Shown here: positions 42,339 through 51,828 of the stretch, one piece after another | Numbering within the stretch: position 1 is the stretch's first letter | How the letters are laid out: every line of letters begins with the position of its first letter | NCBI RefSeq assembly: GCF_002117125.1 | Contig: NZ_CP019344.1 | Location: 1,950,501-2,014,500 of the forward strand | Direction of reading: 5' to 3' | Origin: Nonlabens spongiae | GTDB taxonomy: Bacteria; Bacteroidota; Bacteroidia; Flavobacteriales; Flavobacteriaceae | DNA length: 64,000 nucleotides | Program-made: the position numbers and the translations under genes | The notes under the pieces: generated by a model | Seen by the model: the letters and a program-made list of their open reading frames with translations, nothing else | Database searches by the model: none | Told to the model about the DNA's origin: nothing

Positions 42339-43589
42339 TTACATGTTATACGTTACACCTATACCCGGTATCAAAGCTTGTGACTTGTAGGTACCACCAA
42401 AAGGTGCGTTAACTGGGACTCCTGGATCAGAGTAGAAGTCATATGACTCGTTAATTTGCTTGAATCTCAAATATAAAAGTGAAGCATCGATTGAGAATTT
42501 TGAACTCACGTTGTAAGAAAGTCCGAAGGTGTACCCATTAGAATCGTTACGTGGCGTTTCAGGAGCAAAGTAACCTGATTGAACCGGAGATTCATCAAAG
42601 TAATAACCTGCTCTTATGTCCAGCTTGTCCGTAGCATTATACTCTACTCCAAAACGGTAGGCAGAAGCATCTTTATAGTTTCTAGGGTTGATAGACTCAG
42701 ACCCATCCTCAAACACGATATCTAGAGCTTCATACTCACTCCAGAAGGCACGGTTGTAGTCAAAGGCAAAGAGGAACTTGTCCCACTTGTAAGAAACACC
42801 TACTGTTGCCTCTGCAGGTAATGGCAAGGTAGCTTCAAAACCTTGAACACCATTACTTGGAGTCAATGGACTGTTAGGGAAATTAGTAAACGTAGCAGTT
42901 CCTTCTGTACTTTCTATATCAATAAGTGAGCGGTAGTTGAATCCTAGCTTAAAATTTTCAGTAGGCGTAAACATAAGACCTGCAGTCCATCCCCAGCCGG
43001 TAACACCACTATCTTCAATAGCCACATTTGAGCGATTTCCCTGCTCGTCAGTCAATGATCGAGAAGCATTTCTATTAAACTCTACACCACCTATCGCTAG
43101 AATAGGACCTCCACCTATACTAACAGAATCAAAAAGCTGGTAAGAAAGTGTAGGCTGGATAAAGATTGCACTTAGCTCGATCTCATTAACCAGGTGCGAA
43201 CCTTCCCAATCTGTAGGCCAGGTAACGTTACTACCATAAGGAGTGTACACCCCAAGTCCCACTGCAAAATCGTCAGTCACTTTATAATTTGCATATAGGT
43301 AAAATGGCGTTCCAGCAGGGCTATCTGTTTCTGCAAAAGTTCCAAACTGCTCGTTCTGATATGACACATCAGAAAAGACACCAAAACCTCCGGCACTCAC
43401 ACTCAATCTGCTCTCTAGATGTACCAGTCCAGCTGGGTTAAAAAAGAGAATATCGGCACTGTTTACAACCGCGACACCGGTGTGTCCCATCGCGAGCTGC
43501 CTGTTACTTTGGGTACTCACGCGATATCCTCCCGCAAATGCCATGGTAGAAACCAGGCACAGTACCACAAAAACCTGTAATTTGTTCAT
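42339..43589 (-). CDS. FadL/OmpP1/TodX-family outer-membrane transporter
   Basis: 416 residues. Signal peptide (MNKLQVFVVLCLVSTMAFAGG), then the FadL hatch region (YRVSTQSNRQLAMGHTGVAVVNSADILFFNPAGLVHLE) and a 14-strand-type barrel (VGLGVYTPYGSNVTWPTDWEG, YRFGVEYNATDKLDIRAGYYFD) ending in an aromatic-poor but typical GVTYNM. It imports fatty acids or other hydrophobic compounds. The ATG at 43589 follows an in-frame TTG. Confidence 0.9.
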   Translation of the reverse strand: MNKLQVFVVLCLVSTMAFAGGYRVSTQSNRQLAMGHTGVAVVNSADILFFNPAGLVHLESRLSVSAGGFGVFSDVSYQNEQFGTFAETDSPAGTPFYLYANYKVTDDFAVGLGVYTPYGSNVTWPTDWEGSHLVNEIELSAIFIQPTLSYQLFDSVSIGGGPILAIGGVEFNRNASRSLTDEQGNRSNVAIEDSGVTGWGWTAGLMFTPTENFKLGFNYRSLIDIESTEGTATFTNFPNSPLTPSNGVQGFEATLPLPAEATVGVSYKWDKFLFAFDYNRAFWSEYEALDIVFEDGSESINPRNYKDASAYRFGVEYNATDKLDIRAGYYFDESPVQSGYFAPETPRNDSNGYTFGLSYNVSSKFSIDASLLYLRFKQINESYDFYSDPGVPVNAPFGGTYKSQALIPGIGVTYNM

Positions 43590-43693
43590 AGTCAATGTTT
43601 TCGTAAAAGTTTAGATTTATTTATGAAATCAAATTTAATATTAAATTAATGTTATGCAAGTAAAAGTTTAGATATTATGCAAGCATAGCATTT

Positions 43694-44455
43694 CTACTTT
43701 ACGAAATCGATTACGTAATCGTAGAATTTTTCAGGTTGTTCTGCGTGTAGCCAGTGTCCTGCTTCAGTAATGGTTGCGAGTTCCGCTTTCGCGAAAGCGT
43801 GATCGATCAAAAGCTTATCAGAATCAGTTATATACCCAGATTTCCCACCTCTTATAAATAGGGTCGGAATCTGCACTGGCTCTATAAAATCTTCATGAAT
43901 TCCCACTGAATTTTGAGCTGCTCCCAGTACCGGTAAGTTGAATCGCCAGCCATAGGATTTGTCTTTTTTGCGGTATAGACTTTTGAGTAAAAACTGGCGC
44001 GTACCAAAGTCATTTATAAAAGGCTCTAACATCTCGTCTGCATCGCTTCTCCTATTGACTTTAGAAAAATCTACGGATTCTAACGCCTTGATGATATCGC
44101 TGTGGTGAGGCGGATAGGTCTTAGGAGCAATGTCTGCGATGATGAGTTTCTCGATAAGTTCTGGAAATTGCTGTGCCGCAATCATGGCAATCTTACCACC
44201 CATACTATGACCTATTAAAATGATGTCGCTGAGATCGTGTTTTTGACAATAGTTCTTAACGTCCTGCGCCATTTCTTGATAATCAAAAAGATCGCTGTGC
44301 GGGCTGCGACCGTGATTGCGCTGGTCCAGAATATGAACGTTAAATCCATTTTCTGAAAATTGCTTTCCCAGCGTTTTCCAGTTGTCTGCCATTCCTAGAA
44401 AGCCATGCAAAATGACCATGGGCCTACCCTCCCCCATTATTAATGAATGTAACAT
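43694..44455 (-). CDS. alpha/beta-fold hydrolase (YbfF-like)
   Basis: 253 residues. HGFLGMADNW oxyanion segment, LDQRNHGRSPHS, nucleophile elbow GHSMGG, and a C-terminal His in EAGHWLHAEQPEKF. It matches the YbfF esterase family with broad acyl-ester activity. The palindrome at 43784 encodes HAFAKAELATI before the catalytic His. It shares one base with the pdxJ stop, so the two genes are coupled. Confidence 0.88.
   Translation of the reverse strand: MLHSLIMGEGRPMVILHGFLGMADNWKTLGKQFSENGFNVHILDQRNHGRSPHSDLFDYQEMAQDVKNYCQKHDLSDIILIGHSMGGKIAMIAAQQFPELIEKLIIADIAPKTYPPHHSDIIKALESVDFSKVNRRSDADEMLEPFINDFGTRQFLLKSLYRKKDKSYGWRFNLPVLGAAQNSVGIHEDFIEPVQIPTLFIRGGKSGYITDSDKLLIDHAFAKAELATITEAGHWLHAEQPEKFYDYVIDFVK
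43784..43799. repeat. 16-bp palindrome (coding copy, hydrolase)
   Basis: Perfect copy in the AFAKA frame. Confidence 0.95.
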
Positions 44456-45168
44456 CAGGACAATTTTTTCTTATACATGTTAACTACGTTTTCCAGACCT
44501 AAATACAAGCTTTCTGAAATCAAGGCGTGACCTATACTCACTTCTTTTAGGTTGGGAATGTGTTTTGAAAAGTATTCAATATTATCCAGTGAAAGATCAT
44601 GCCCAGCATTGATGCCAAGACTTAAATCATGAGCCGCTTCTGCTGCTTCAACGTAGGGTTTGATGGCCGCCTCGGGATCTTTGACATAACCGATTGCGTA
44701 GTCCTCTGTATACAGCTCAATCCTATCCACACCTGTTTTTGCAGCACCTTCTACCATTTCAAGTACAGGATCTACGAATATACTGGTACGTATTCCCATA
44801 GATTTAAAATGATCGACCATTTCCTTGAGGAAATTCTTGTTTTTAACGGTGTCCCAACCGGCATTTGAAGTTATCGCATCCACAGCATCTGGAACCAGCG
44901 TTACTTGATGTGGTCTTACTTCTTCCACCAGTTTTACGAAAGATTCAATCGGGTTTCCTTCAATGTTCAGCTCAGTAGTTACCATACGTTTCAAGTCTCT
45001 GGCGTCTTGATACCTAATGTGGCGCTCATCTGGTCTGGGATGGATGGTTATCCCCTGTGCACCAAATCGTTCTATATCTGCAGAAACTTTTAATAGATCA
45101 GGTACATTTCCTCCTCTTGCATTACGTAGTGTCGCGATTTTATTCACGTTCACGCTCAGTATAGCCAT
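44455..45168 (-). CDS. pdxJ: pyridoxine 5'-phosphate synthase
   Basis: 237 residues, TIM barrel that makes PNP from 1-deoxyxylulose 5-phosphate and 3-amino-2-oxopropyl phosphate (DXP-dependent B6 route). Motifs: [88 protein letters not shown]. Complete. Confidence 0.96.
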   Translation of the reverse strand: MAILSVNVNKIATLRNARGGNVPDLLKVSADIERFGAQGITIHPRPDERHIRYQDARDLKRMVTTELNIEGNPIESFVKLVEEVRPHQVTLVPDAVDAITSNAGWDTVKNKNFLKEMVDHFKSMGIRTSIFVDPVLEMVEGAAKTGVDRIELYTEDYAIGYVKDPEAAIKPYVEAAEAAHDLSLGINAGHDLSLDNIEYFSKHIPNLKEVSIGHALISESLYLGLENVVNMYKKKLS

Positions 45169-45239
45169 AGTGTAGTTTTAACTCAAAAATACGAACTAGT
45201 CCCTGAGGGCTTTCCTAAAGAATTGGTTAATTTGCAAGT

Positions 45240-45896
45240 ATGCAGATACACGACTACATAATAAATGATGTGCAACCGCTGGATATCAATGACAGTGTCA
45301 AAAAAGCGCAAACCATTTTCTCACAAATGACCTATTCACATATACCTATCATGGATCAAGGTTTTTATATAGGCTGTATCTCTGAGACTGATGCGCATTG
45401 CTTCGATAGCAAACAGACCATGGAAGAAATAAAGTATTCCATGTCCGCATTTCAAGTAGATAAAAACACCCACTGGCTTGAAATTTTGAAAGCATTTGCT
45501 CAAAATCAGTCCAATATCATGCCTGTACTTGACGAGAATAAAAAGTATCTAGGGTATTATGAGCTCACTGATGTGATGGAATTCTTTAATGAGGCGCCAT
45601 TTCTCAATGAACCGGGTAATGTTGTGGTAGTCACTAAAGGTTCAACGGATTTCAGTTTTAGCGAGATTGCTCAAATCGTCGAGACCAATGACGCGGAACT
45701 TTATGGACTCTTTATAAGCGACCACAAAGAGCATCTTACAGAAATAACCCTCAAAATAAGCACTTCAAATCTCTCTGCGATTCTTCAAACCTTTAGAAGA
45801 TATAGTTATGAGGTTTTGAGTCTGGACGAAGATGACTCTTATCTCGACACATTAAAAGAACGTTCTGACTATCTGGACAAATACCTAAACATTTAA
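45240..45896 (+). CDS. CBS-domain-pair protein
   Basis: 218 residues. Two CBS motifs (DSVKKAQTIFSQMTYSHIPIMDQGFYIGCIS; EILKAFAQNQSNIMPVLDENKKYLGYYEL) followed by an ACT-like C-terminal domain (VVVTKGSTDFSFSEIAQIVETNDAELYGLF). Probably senses adenine nucleotides. It overlaps nadK by 1 base (TAATG), and this pairing suggests a regulatory link to NAD kinase or NADP level, which is inference. Confidence 0.82.
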   Translation: MQIHDYIINDVQPLDINDSVKKAQTIFSQMTYSHIPIMDQGFYIGCISETDAHCFDSKQTMEEIKYSMSAFQVDKNTHWLEILKAFAQNQSNIMPVLDENKKYLGYYELTDVMEFFNEAPFLNEPGNVVVVTKGSTDFSFSEIAQIVETNDAELYGLFISDHKEHLTEITLKISTSNLSAILQTFRRYSYEVLSLDEDDSYLDTLKERSDYLDKYLNI

Positions 45897-46771
45897 TGAA
45901 AAAGCTGGGCATTTACGGTCAGTACATTCAAGACGGCTCTCTGGAAGTGGTCAAGACACTTCTGGATTTCTTTGAGAATCGGGATTGTGATATTACCATC
46001 GAGATGGAGTACCATCAAATGTTAAGAAAGAATAATGTTGCTCAAAATATCAAGAGCTTCAGCAAGCTCGATGAATTCTATGATGGTCTCATAAGTATAG
46101 GTGGCGATGGTACGATTCTACGTGCCGTGGGTTTTGTGGGATCTTCAGATATTCCCGTGATAGGAATCAACACCGGTAGACTAGGTTTTCTCGCAACAGT
46201 TAAAGTGGAACATTTAAAAGAATCCATGGAAGCCTTGCTGCAAGGCAAATACTGTTTAAGCAAGCGCTCACTCATCACGGCGTCGTCAAGCTTGAATGCT
46301 GAGGAATTGTTTGACAGAAATTTTGCCCTAAATGAGGTGACCGTAAGCAGAATGAACACCACCAGTATGATTCAAATTGAGACACGGCTCAATGGCGACT
46401 TTCTTACCAGTTACTGGGCAGACGGTTTGATTATTTCTACGCCTACAGGATCTACCGGTTATAGTTTGAGCTGTGGCGGTCCAGTAATTTCTCCTAACAC
46501 TTGTGGCTTTGTCGTTACACCCATTGCGCCTCATAACCTAAATGCAAGACCACTGGTTATACCAGATGACACAGAAATCACATTGAAAATAAGCGGTAGG
46601 GAAAATGAATTTCTCACCTCGCTGGACAACCGTATTTACTCTTTCCCAAACGAGACGATCATCACGCTTAAGAAAGCAGACTTCACCATAGACCTCGTAC
46701 AACTCGAGGAACAGTCTTTTATTAAAACCTTGCGCCACAAGCTACTTTGGGGAGAAGATAAGCGCAACTAA
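45896..46771 (+). CDS. nadK: NAD kinase
   Basis: 291 residues; phosphorylates NAD to NADP. The GGDGTILRAV motif (69-78), GINTGRLGFLA, LNEVTVSRM, YWADGLIISTPTGSTGYSLSCGGPVISP and the C-terminal TPIAPHNLNARPLVI are all conserved. Length is normal. Confidence 0.96.
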   Translation: MKKLGIYGQYIQDGSLEVVKTLLDFFENRDCDITIEMEYHQMLRKNNVAQNIKSFSKLDEFYDGLISIGGDGTILRAVGFVGSSDIPVIGINTGRLGFLATVKVEHLKESMEALLQGKYCLSKRSLITASSSLNAEELFDRNFALNEVTVSRMNTTSMIQIETRLNGDFLTSYWADGLIISTPTGSTGYSLSCGGPVISPNTCGFVVTPIAPHNLNARPLVIPDDTEITLKISGRENEFLTSLDNRIYSFPNETIITLKKADFTIDLVQLEEQSFIKTLRHKLLWGEDKRN

Positions 46772-46848
46772 GCAATAAATTTCCATTTGTACTGTTTTGA
46801 TAACCTACAGAAGGTCAGCTTTTACCTTTAGTAGGTAGATAGATATGT

Positions 46849-46856
46849 TATATTTG
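46849..46856 (+). promoter_or_regulatory. TAnnTTTG -7 element before porG
   Basis: TATATTTG, 17 bp before the porG ATG; it could start the porG-uppS-bamA-skp operon. Confidence 0.5.
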
Positions 46857-46873
46857 CACGTTTTAAAAATTTG

Positions 46874-47560
46874 ATGCGATACGTAGTAGTGATGGTGGCT
46901 ATGGTTTGTTTCGCTTTCGCGAAAGCGCAGACCTACGAGCTCGGAATTTTTGCAGGAGGATCCAACATAATAGGAGATGTAGGAAGTACGCAGTTTGTCA
47001 ATCCTAGAGGTTTCACTCTGGGAGGTGTGGCAAAATGGAACCGTAGCGACAGGCATAGTTTTAGGGGATCGCTCATAGGGACGTTTTTACGTGCTGATGA
47101 TGGGAACAGTTCAGACCCTTCCAGACAAATGCGCGGACTACAAGTAGACAATAAGATGATTGAAGGTTCACTGGGAATAGAGTATACATTCTGGGATTAT
47201 GAACTGTACAGCGGTAAGCCACAGTTCACACCCTATTTGTATTTTGGAGTGAGTGTGATTCATTTTTCTAACACGCGCTTAAACAGCAGTGGCAGAAGTT
47301 TCACCTTTGATGGTTGGGATACTAATTTTGGGATCCCTATTTCTTTAGGTTTCAAGACTAATATTGCACCGCACATAACCCTGGCTGGGGAAATAGGTGC
47401 TCGATACACATTTACGGATAATCTGGACGGCAGTAATCCTGAAGACGGAGGCGCCTCTCAATTGAAAATAGGAAATCTAGACAATAATGACTGGTTCATG
47501 TTTACGGGAGTAACGGTAAGTTACACCTTCGGTCGTAAACCGTGTTATTGTAATTTTTAG
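46874..47560 (+). CDS. porG: PorG-like outer-membrane protein (DUF6089), type IX secretion
   Basis: 228 residues. Signal peptide MRYVVVMVAMVCFAFAKAQ, whose cleavage motif AKA is encoded by the palindrome at 46912. Then a beta-barrel-like mature part (YELGIFAGGSNIIGDVG, PRGFTLGGVAKWNRSDRHSFRG, FTPYLYFGVSVIHFS, MFTGVTVSYTFGRKPCYCNF). DUF6089 proteins include PorG, an outer-membrane component of the T9SS; in flavobacteria the gene commonly lies before uppS and bamA, as here. The ATG at 46874 is preferred over the adjacent TTG. Confidence 0.8.
   Translation: MRYVVVMVAMVCFAFAKAQTYELGIFAGGSNIIGDVGSTQFVNPRGFTLGGVAKWNRSDRHSFRGSLIGTFLRADDGNSSDPSRQMRGLQVDNKMIEGSLGIEYTFWDYELYSGKPQFTPYLYFGVSVIHFSNTRLNSSGRSFTFDGWDTNFGIPISLGFKTNIAPHITLAGEIGARYTFTDNLDGSNPEDGGASQLKIGNLDNNDWFMFTGVTVSYTFGRKPCYCNF
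46912..46927. repeat. 16-bp palindrome (coding copy, porG signal peptide)
   Basis: Perfect copy in the AFAKA frame; supplies the predicted signal peptidase site AKA followed by Q. Confidence 0.95.
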
Positions 47561-47562
47561 AC

Positions 47563-48297
47563 ATGGCAGAACAACTACTTGACAAAAAACGCATACCGGA
47601 GCACGTAGCTGTCATCATGGATGGTAACGGTCGCTGGGCAAAGAAGCAAGGGCTTATGCGTGTGCGTGGTCATGAAAAAGGTGCCAAAGCAGTAAGACAA
47701 ACCGTGACCACCTGTGCAGAACATGGTGTAAAACATCTTACACTATATGCGTTTTCTACCGAGAACTGGAAACGTCCCAAGCTTGAAGTAGATACTTTGA
47801 TGAAGCTCTTAGTAAGCAGTCTCAAGAAAGAATTACCTACACTTCAAAAAAACAACATCTCACTTAGGGCCGTGGGTGCACTTGACTTACTTCCCTCCGT
47901 AGCACAAAAAGAGCTGAAGGAAGTCATAGAAGCAACTAAAGACAATAATCACATGAATTTAACCCTGGCACTTAGTTATGGTTCACGTGAGGAGTTGATA
48001 AGTGTGATTAAGAATATTGCAGGTCAGGTTAAGGAGGGCTCGCTAGAGCTCGATCAAATTGATGCAGAAGTGATCAACAAAAACCTGTACACTAATTTTA
48101 TGCCTGATGTAGATCTACTCATACGTACCAGCGGTGAGAAACGCATCAGCAATTTTTTACTGTGGCAAATAGCCTATGCAGAACTTTATTTTACAGAGGT
48201 CCTGTGGCCCGATTTTAGAAAAGAACACCTCATTGAGGCATTTTGTAACTATCAAGACCGAGAAAGAAGGTTTGGAAAAACAAGTGAACAATTATAA
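47563..48297 (+). CDS. uppS: isoprenyl transferase (undecaprenyl diphosphate synthase)
   Basis: 244 residues; makes the C55 carrier lipid for peptidoglycan and O-antigen. HVAVIMDGNGRWAKKQG (catalytic Asp), RGHEKGAKAV, LTLYAFSTENWKRP, LALSYGSREEL, DVDLLIRTSGEKRISNFLLWQIAYAELYF. Two bases after porG; complete. Confidence 0.96.
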   Translation: MAEQLLDKKRIPEHVAVIMDGNGRWAKKQGLMRVRGHEKGAKAVRQTVTTCAEHGVKHLTLYAFSTENWKRPKLEVDTLMKLLVSSLKKELPTLQKNNISLRAVGALDLLPSVAQKELKEVIEATKDNNHMNLTLALSYGSREELISVIKNIAGQVKEGSLELDQIDAEVINKNLYTNFMPDVDLLIRTSGEKRISNFLLWQIAYAELYFTEVLWPDFRKEHLIEAFCNYQDRERRFGKTSEQL

Positions 48298-48301
48298 AGG
48301 A

Positions 48302-50896
48302 ATGACAAATCAGCTAACCAAGAGCTTCATTGCTACGATCATTCTGCTTACTGGGTTCTTTACCAGTGCTCAAATAGTAACAGATGCACCTATCGGTGAA
48401 GAGTCTGTTCAATACCGCATAGGTGAAGTAAAAGTCACAGGTAGTCAATCCTATAATGAGAATACGGTAAGAGCCTTTACAGGATTGAGACCCGGTATGG
48501 AAATCTACGTACCTGGAGAAAAGCTGAGCAAGGTCGTTAAGAAAATGTGGGATCTCAAGCTATTCAGCGATATACGCATTTATGCAACCAGCATAGAAGG
48601 TGATCCTACTGATGAATTTATAGACACCATCAACCTCGAGATTTATATCGTAGAAGTCCCTAATGTACGGAATGTGGAAATCACAGGACTACGCAAAGGA
48701 AAAGCTAAGGACCTGAGAGAAGAACTTAAGCTTCAAAAAGGGACTAAAGCCACTGAAAACTTGATTACTAACACACGTACTTTTATTGAAAACAAATACC
48801 GTAAAAAAGGTTTCCTAAATGCCGATGCTCTGGTACGTATCAGGGAAGTGCAAGACTCTGCCTCAGAAAATGAAGTAGACATGAAAATCGATGTTGACCG
48901 CGGCAAGAAGCCTAAAATTTCCTACATAGATTTTGAAGGCAATGAACTTATTCCAGATAAGAAGTTACGCAAGGCGATGAAAAATACTAAGAAGCGTAAC
49001 ATCTTAAGAATATTCAAGAGATCTAAATATGTAGAAGAAGATTTTCAAGAAGATCTAGAATCTGTCGTAAATAGATATAAGGAAAAAGGTTTTAGGGATG
49101 CTCGGGTAATTTCAGATACGTTGATCAAAGAAAGTGATGATCGTGTGGGCATCAAGATTCAAGTTGAAGAAGGTAGAAAATATTACTTTGGTGATATCAA
49201 ATTTGTAGGTAACAACGTTTATTCAGATGAGTTTCTACAAAGAAAACTAGGTATTGAAAAAGGTGATGTGTACAATGGGGTAGCCTTTGATGAGCGTATA
49301 AGCAACCCTGCTGACCCAGATTCAGATGATATCTCAAATCTATACCAAAACACAGGGTACTTATTCTCTTCAGTCAACGCCGTAGAAACTAAAGTTGAAA
49401 ACGACACCATCGACTTTGAGATACGCATCGTAGAAGGAAAAGAGGCTTATTTCAATAACATCTCCGTTACTGGAAACACGCGTACTAACGATAATGTGAT
49501 CTACCGTGTGATCAGAACCACACCAGGTGAAAAATACAGTCGTCAAAAAATTATCAACTCTATACGTGAACTTGGAGCACTAGGGCTTTTCAATGCTGAG
49601 AAAATCAACCCACAGCTTAAGAATGTAAACCAGCAAGAAGGTACAGTAGACGTCGAGTACGAGCTGGAAGAAGCTGGTGCAAGCCAGATTGAGCTTCAAG
49701 GTGGTTACGGTGGTGGTGGATTTGTTGGGACTCTAGGACTTAGATTCAACAACTTCTCGATACGCAATCTATTCAATGGTAAAGCTTACAAACCAGTTCC
49801 TATGGGAGATGGTCAAACTCTCGCAATAAGGGCTCAGGCGAGTACTATATTTAGAACCTACTCTTTAAACTTTACCGAGCCGTGGCTGGGTGGTAAAAAA
49901 CCAGTTTCTTTTAATGTCTCGCTTTCTCATAGTGAGCAGTACAGAGTGAACCCTCAAAACTTTAGAGAAGTAGACCGTGACCAGCGTTTTTTAATCACCG
50001 GTGGTACGATAGGTCTAGCAAAAAGACTGGAATGGCCGGATAATTATTTCCAGTTTTCGCAAGCGCTATCTGTGCAACACTACAACTTGAAGAACTACCG
50101 TACGGGTCTCTTTAACTTCCCTAATGGTTTCAGTAATAACATAGCGTATACTGTAGGCCTCACCAGAGACAACGTAGGTGTGAACCCTATTTTCCCCACT
50201 TACGGATCACGCTTTTCAGTAACTGCAAAAATGACCCTTCCATACTCCTTGTGGAATGGTGTAGATTACGCTGGTCTCAATGCGGACAACCCTGATCTAC
50301 CTGACGAGTATCGTACAAACGGTCTTGCTGACCTAGCTAAAATCGATCAAGAGCGTTTCCGTTTCTTAGAATATTACAAAATCAAGTTCCAAGGTCAGTG
50401 GTACACGCAACTATATGATAAGTTGATCCTGCAGACTAATACTGAATTTGGGTTCTTAGGCGCCTACAACAGTGACAGAGGCCTGGTTCCTTTTGAACGT
50501 TTCTTTGTGGGTGGAGATGGACTTGGCGCCTTTTCTCTCGATGGTCGTGACATCATAAGGATGCGAGGTTATGAGAACAGCTCGCTTACCACGAGTGCAG
50601 ATGGTGACACGGTGTATAACAAGTTTAGCTTAGAGTTACGTTATCCTATCACCCTTGAGCAGGCGGCATCTATTTATGTGCTGACATTTGCTGAGGCAGC
50701 AGGTTCTTATGAGCGTTTTAGAACGTACAATCCTTTTGATGTACAGAGGTCGGCTGGAGCGGGATTACGTATTTTTATGCCGGCATTTGGTTTACTAGGA
50801 ATTGATTTTGGTTACGGATTTGATTCCGCGCCTAACAACCCTACACCAGACCCTAGTGGATGGCAAGTACACTTTATAATCGGGCAGCAGTTTTAA
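48302..50896 (+). CDS. bamA: outer membrane protein assembly factor BamA
   Basis: 864 residues. The start at MTNQLTKSFIATIILL gives a signal peptide ending FTSAQ and is preceded by AAAGGA, an unusual Shine-Dalgarno-like site for this genome. POTRA domains follow (YRIGEVKVTGSQSYNENTVRAFTGL; KKPKISYIDFEGNELIPDKKL; YYFGDIKFVGNNVYSDEFL; YFNNISVTGNTRTNDNVIY), then the 16-strand Omp85 barrel (GGYGGGGFVGTLGLRFNNFS, FFVGGDGLGAFSLDGRDIIRMRGYE, GLLGIDFGYGFD). It inserts beta-barrel proteins into the outer membrane. Starts 4 bp after uppS. Confidence 0.95.
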   Translation: MTNQLTKSFIATIILLTGFFTSAQIVTDAPIGEESVQYRIGEVKVTGSQSYNENTVRAFTGLRPGMEIYVPGEKLSKVVKKMWDLKLFSDIRIYATSIEGDPTDEFIDTINLEIYIVEVPNVRNVEITGLRKGKAKDLREELKLQKGTKATENLITNTRTFIENKYRKKGFLNADALVRIREVQDSASENEVDMKIDVDRGKKPKISYIDFEGNELIPDKKLRKAMKNTKKRNILRIFKRSKYVEEDFQEDLESVVNRYKEKGFRDARVISDTLIKESDDRVGIKIQVEEGRKYYFGDIKFVGNNVYSDEFLQRKLGIEKGDVYNGVAFDERISNPADPDSDDISNLYQNTGYLFSSVNAVETKVENDTIDFEIRIVEGKEAYFNNISVTGNTRTNDNVIYRVIRTTPGEKYSRQKIINSIRELGALGLFNAEKINPQLKNVNQQEGTVDVEYELEEAGASQIELQGGYGGGGFVGTLGLRFNNFSIRNLFNGKAYKPVPMGDGQTLAIRAQASTIFRTYSLNFTEPWLGGKKPVSFNVSLSHSEQYRVNPQNFREVDRDQRFLITGGTIGLAKRLEWPDNYFQFSQALSVQHYNLKNYRTGLFNFPNGFSNNIAYTVGLTRDNVGVNPIFPTYGSRFSVTAKMTLPYSLWNGVDYAGLNADNPDLPDEYRTNGLADLAKIDQERFRFLEYYKIKFQGQWYTQLYDKLILQTNTEFGFLGAYNSDRGLVPFERFFVGGDGLGAFSLDGRDIIRMRGYENSSLTTSADGDTVYNKFSLELRYPITLEQAASIYVLTFAEAAGSYERFRTYNPFDVQRSAGAGLRIFMPAFGLLGIDFGYGFDSAPNNPTPDPSGWQVHFIIGQQF

Positions 50897-50927
50897 GTTG
50901 GCACGATTATTTCAAATATTGAGTCGT

Positions 50928-51752
50928 ATGATAAAAACAAAGCAATTTTTGACCGTCGCGGTGGTGATTTTTGGTCTCGCTTTCGCGAAAGCGCAACGAG
51001 GAGCAAGAGTCGCTTACATAGACATGGACCGTATCATCGAAGCATCACCTGAATATAAAAAAGCAGTCCAACTGCTAGGTCGAAAAGCTGATGGCTGGAA
51101 GCGTGAAATGGATGCTATGCAGGCAGAAATAGATAAGATGGAAGATCAGCTCAAAAACGAGCGGGTATTGCTTACCAAAGAGTTGATCGAGGAAAAAGAA
51201 GAGGATATCCAGCTCAAGAAAGAGGAGCTCGCTGCTTACCAGCAAAAAAGATTTGGTTCACAAGGAGATTACATTCTTCAACAACAACAGCTCATACAGC
51301 CGGTCCAGGATCAGGTATTCAATGAGGTGCAAAAGATTAGCGAGGCAAGAAAATATGACTATGTGATGAATGCTGAAGAGGCTAACTTGTTGTTTGCCGC
51401 TGAGCGTCACGACATAAGCGACCTTGTTATCAAAAATCTGGAACGCGCAGGAAAAAGTGGACCAGAGGCCAGACAGGCTAGAGAAGACGCTAAGAAAGAG
51501 CTTGATGAGCCGTATTTAAATGTTGAAGAAGCTGAAGCACGTGAGGAGAAAGAAAAGGCAAAGGAGGAACAACAACAAAAAGTGCTCAATGCCCGTGAAG
51601 AAAAGTTAAGAAGACGCGATTCACTTCAAGCTGCAAAAAGGGCTTCATATGAAGCTAGAAAAAAAGAAATACAGCGTCGCCGGGACAGTATCAAAGCTGC
51701 TCGTGAAGCTGCGCGGCAAAAGAAAGAAGAAGAACGAGAGAACAATCAATAA
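50928..51752 (+). CDS. OmpH/Skp-family periplasmic chaperone with charged C-terminal tail
   Basis: 274 residues. Signal peptide TVAVVIFGLAFAKAQ, again with the palindrome-encoded AFAKA cleavage site (50978). Skp-like part (VAYIDMDRIIEASPEYKKAVQLL, long coiled coil, YDYVMNAEEANLLFAAERHDIS) followed by about 100 residues of highly charged helix (EEAEAREEKEKAKEEQQQK, REEKLRRRDSLQAAKRASYE), much longer than normal Skp. The ATG at 50928 is preferred to an upstream TTG. Holds outer-membrane proteins for BamA; follows bamA by 31 bp. Confidence 0.88.
   Translation: MIKTKQFLTVAVVIFGLAFAKAQRGARVAYIDMDRIIEASPEYKKAVQLLGRKADGWKREMDAMQAEIDKMEDQLKNERVLLTKELIEEKEEDIQLKKEELAAYQQKRFGSQGDYILQQQQLIQPVQDQVFNEVQKISEARKYDYVMNAEEANLLFAAERHDISDLVIKNLERAGKSGPEARQAREDAKKELDEPYLNVEEAEAREEKEKAKEEQQQKVLNAREEKLRRRDSLQAAKRASYEARKKEIQRRRDSIKAAREAARQKKEEERENNQ
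50978..50993. repeat. 16-bp palindrome (coding copy, skp-like signal peptide)
   Basis: Perfect copy in the AFAKA frame, at the signal peptidase site. Confidence 0.95.
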
Positions 51753-51780
51753 TGAATCAGTGAAGTAAGTATACAGCCCT

Positions 51781-51788
51781 TATCTTTG
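51781..51788 (+). promoter_or_regulatory. TAnnTTTG -7 element before the second skp gene
   Basis: TATCTTTG, an exact consensus match, 41 bp before the ATG at 51829; suggests an internal promoter for the second chaperone gene. Confidence 0.55.
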
Positions 51789-51828
51789 CAACCATTTTAA
51801 TATAGACTAGGATTAACAAAAAAAGAAA

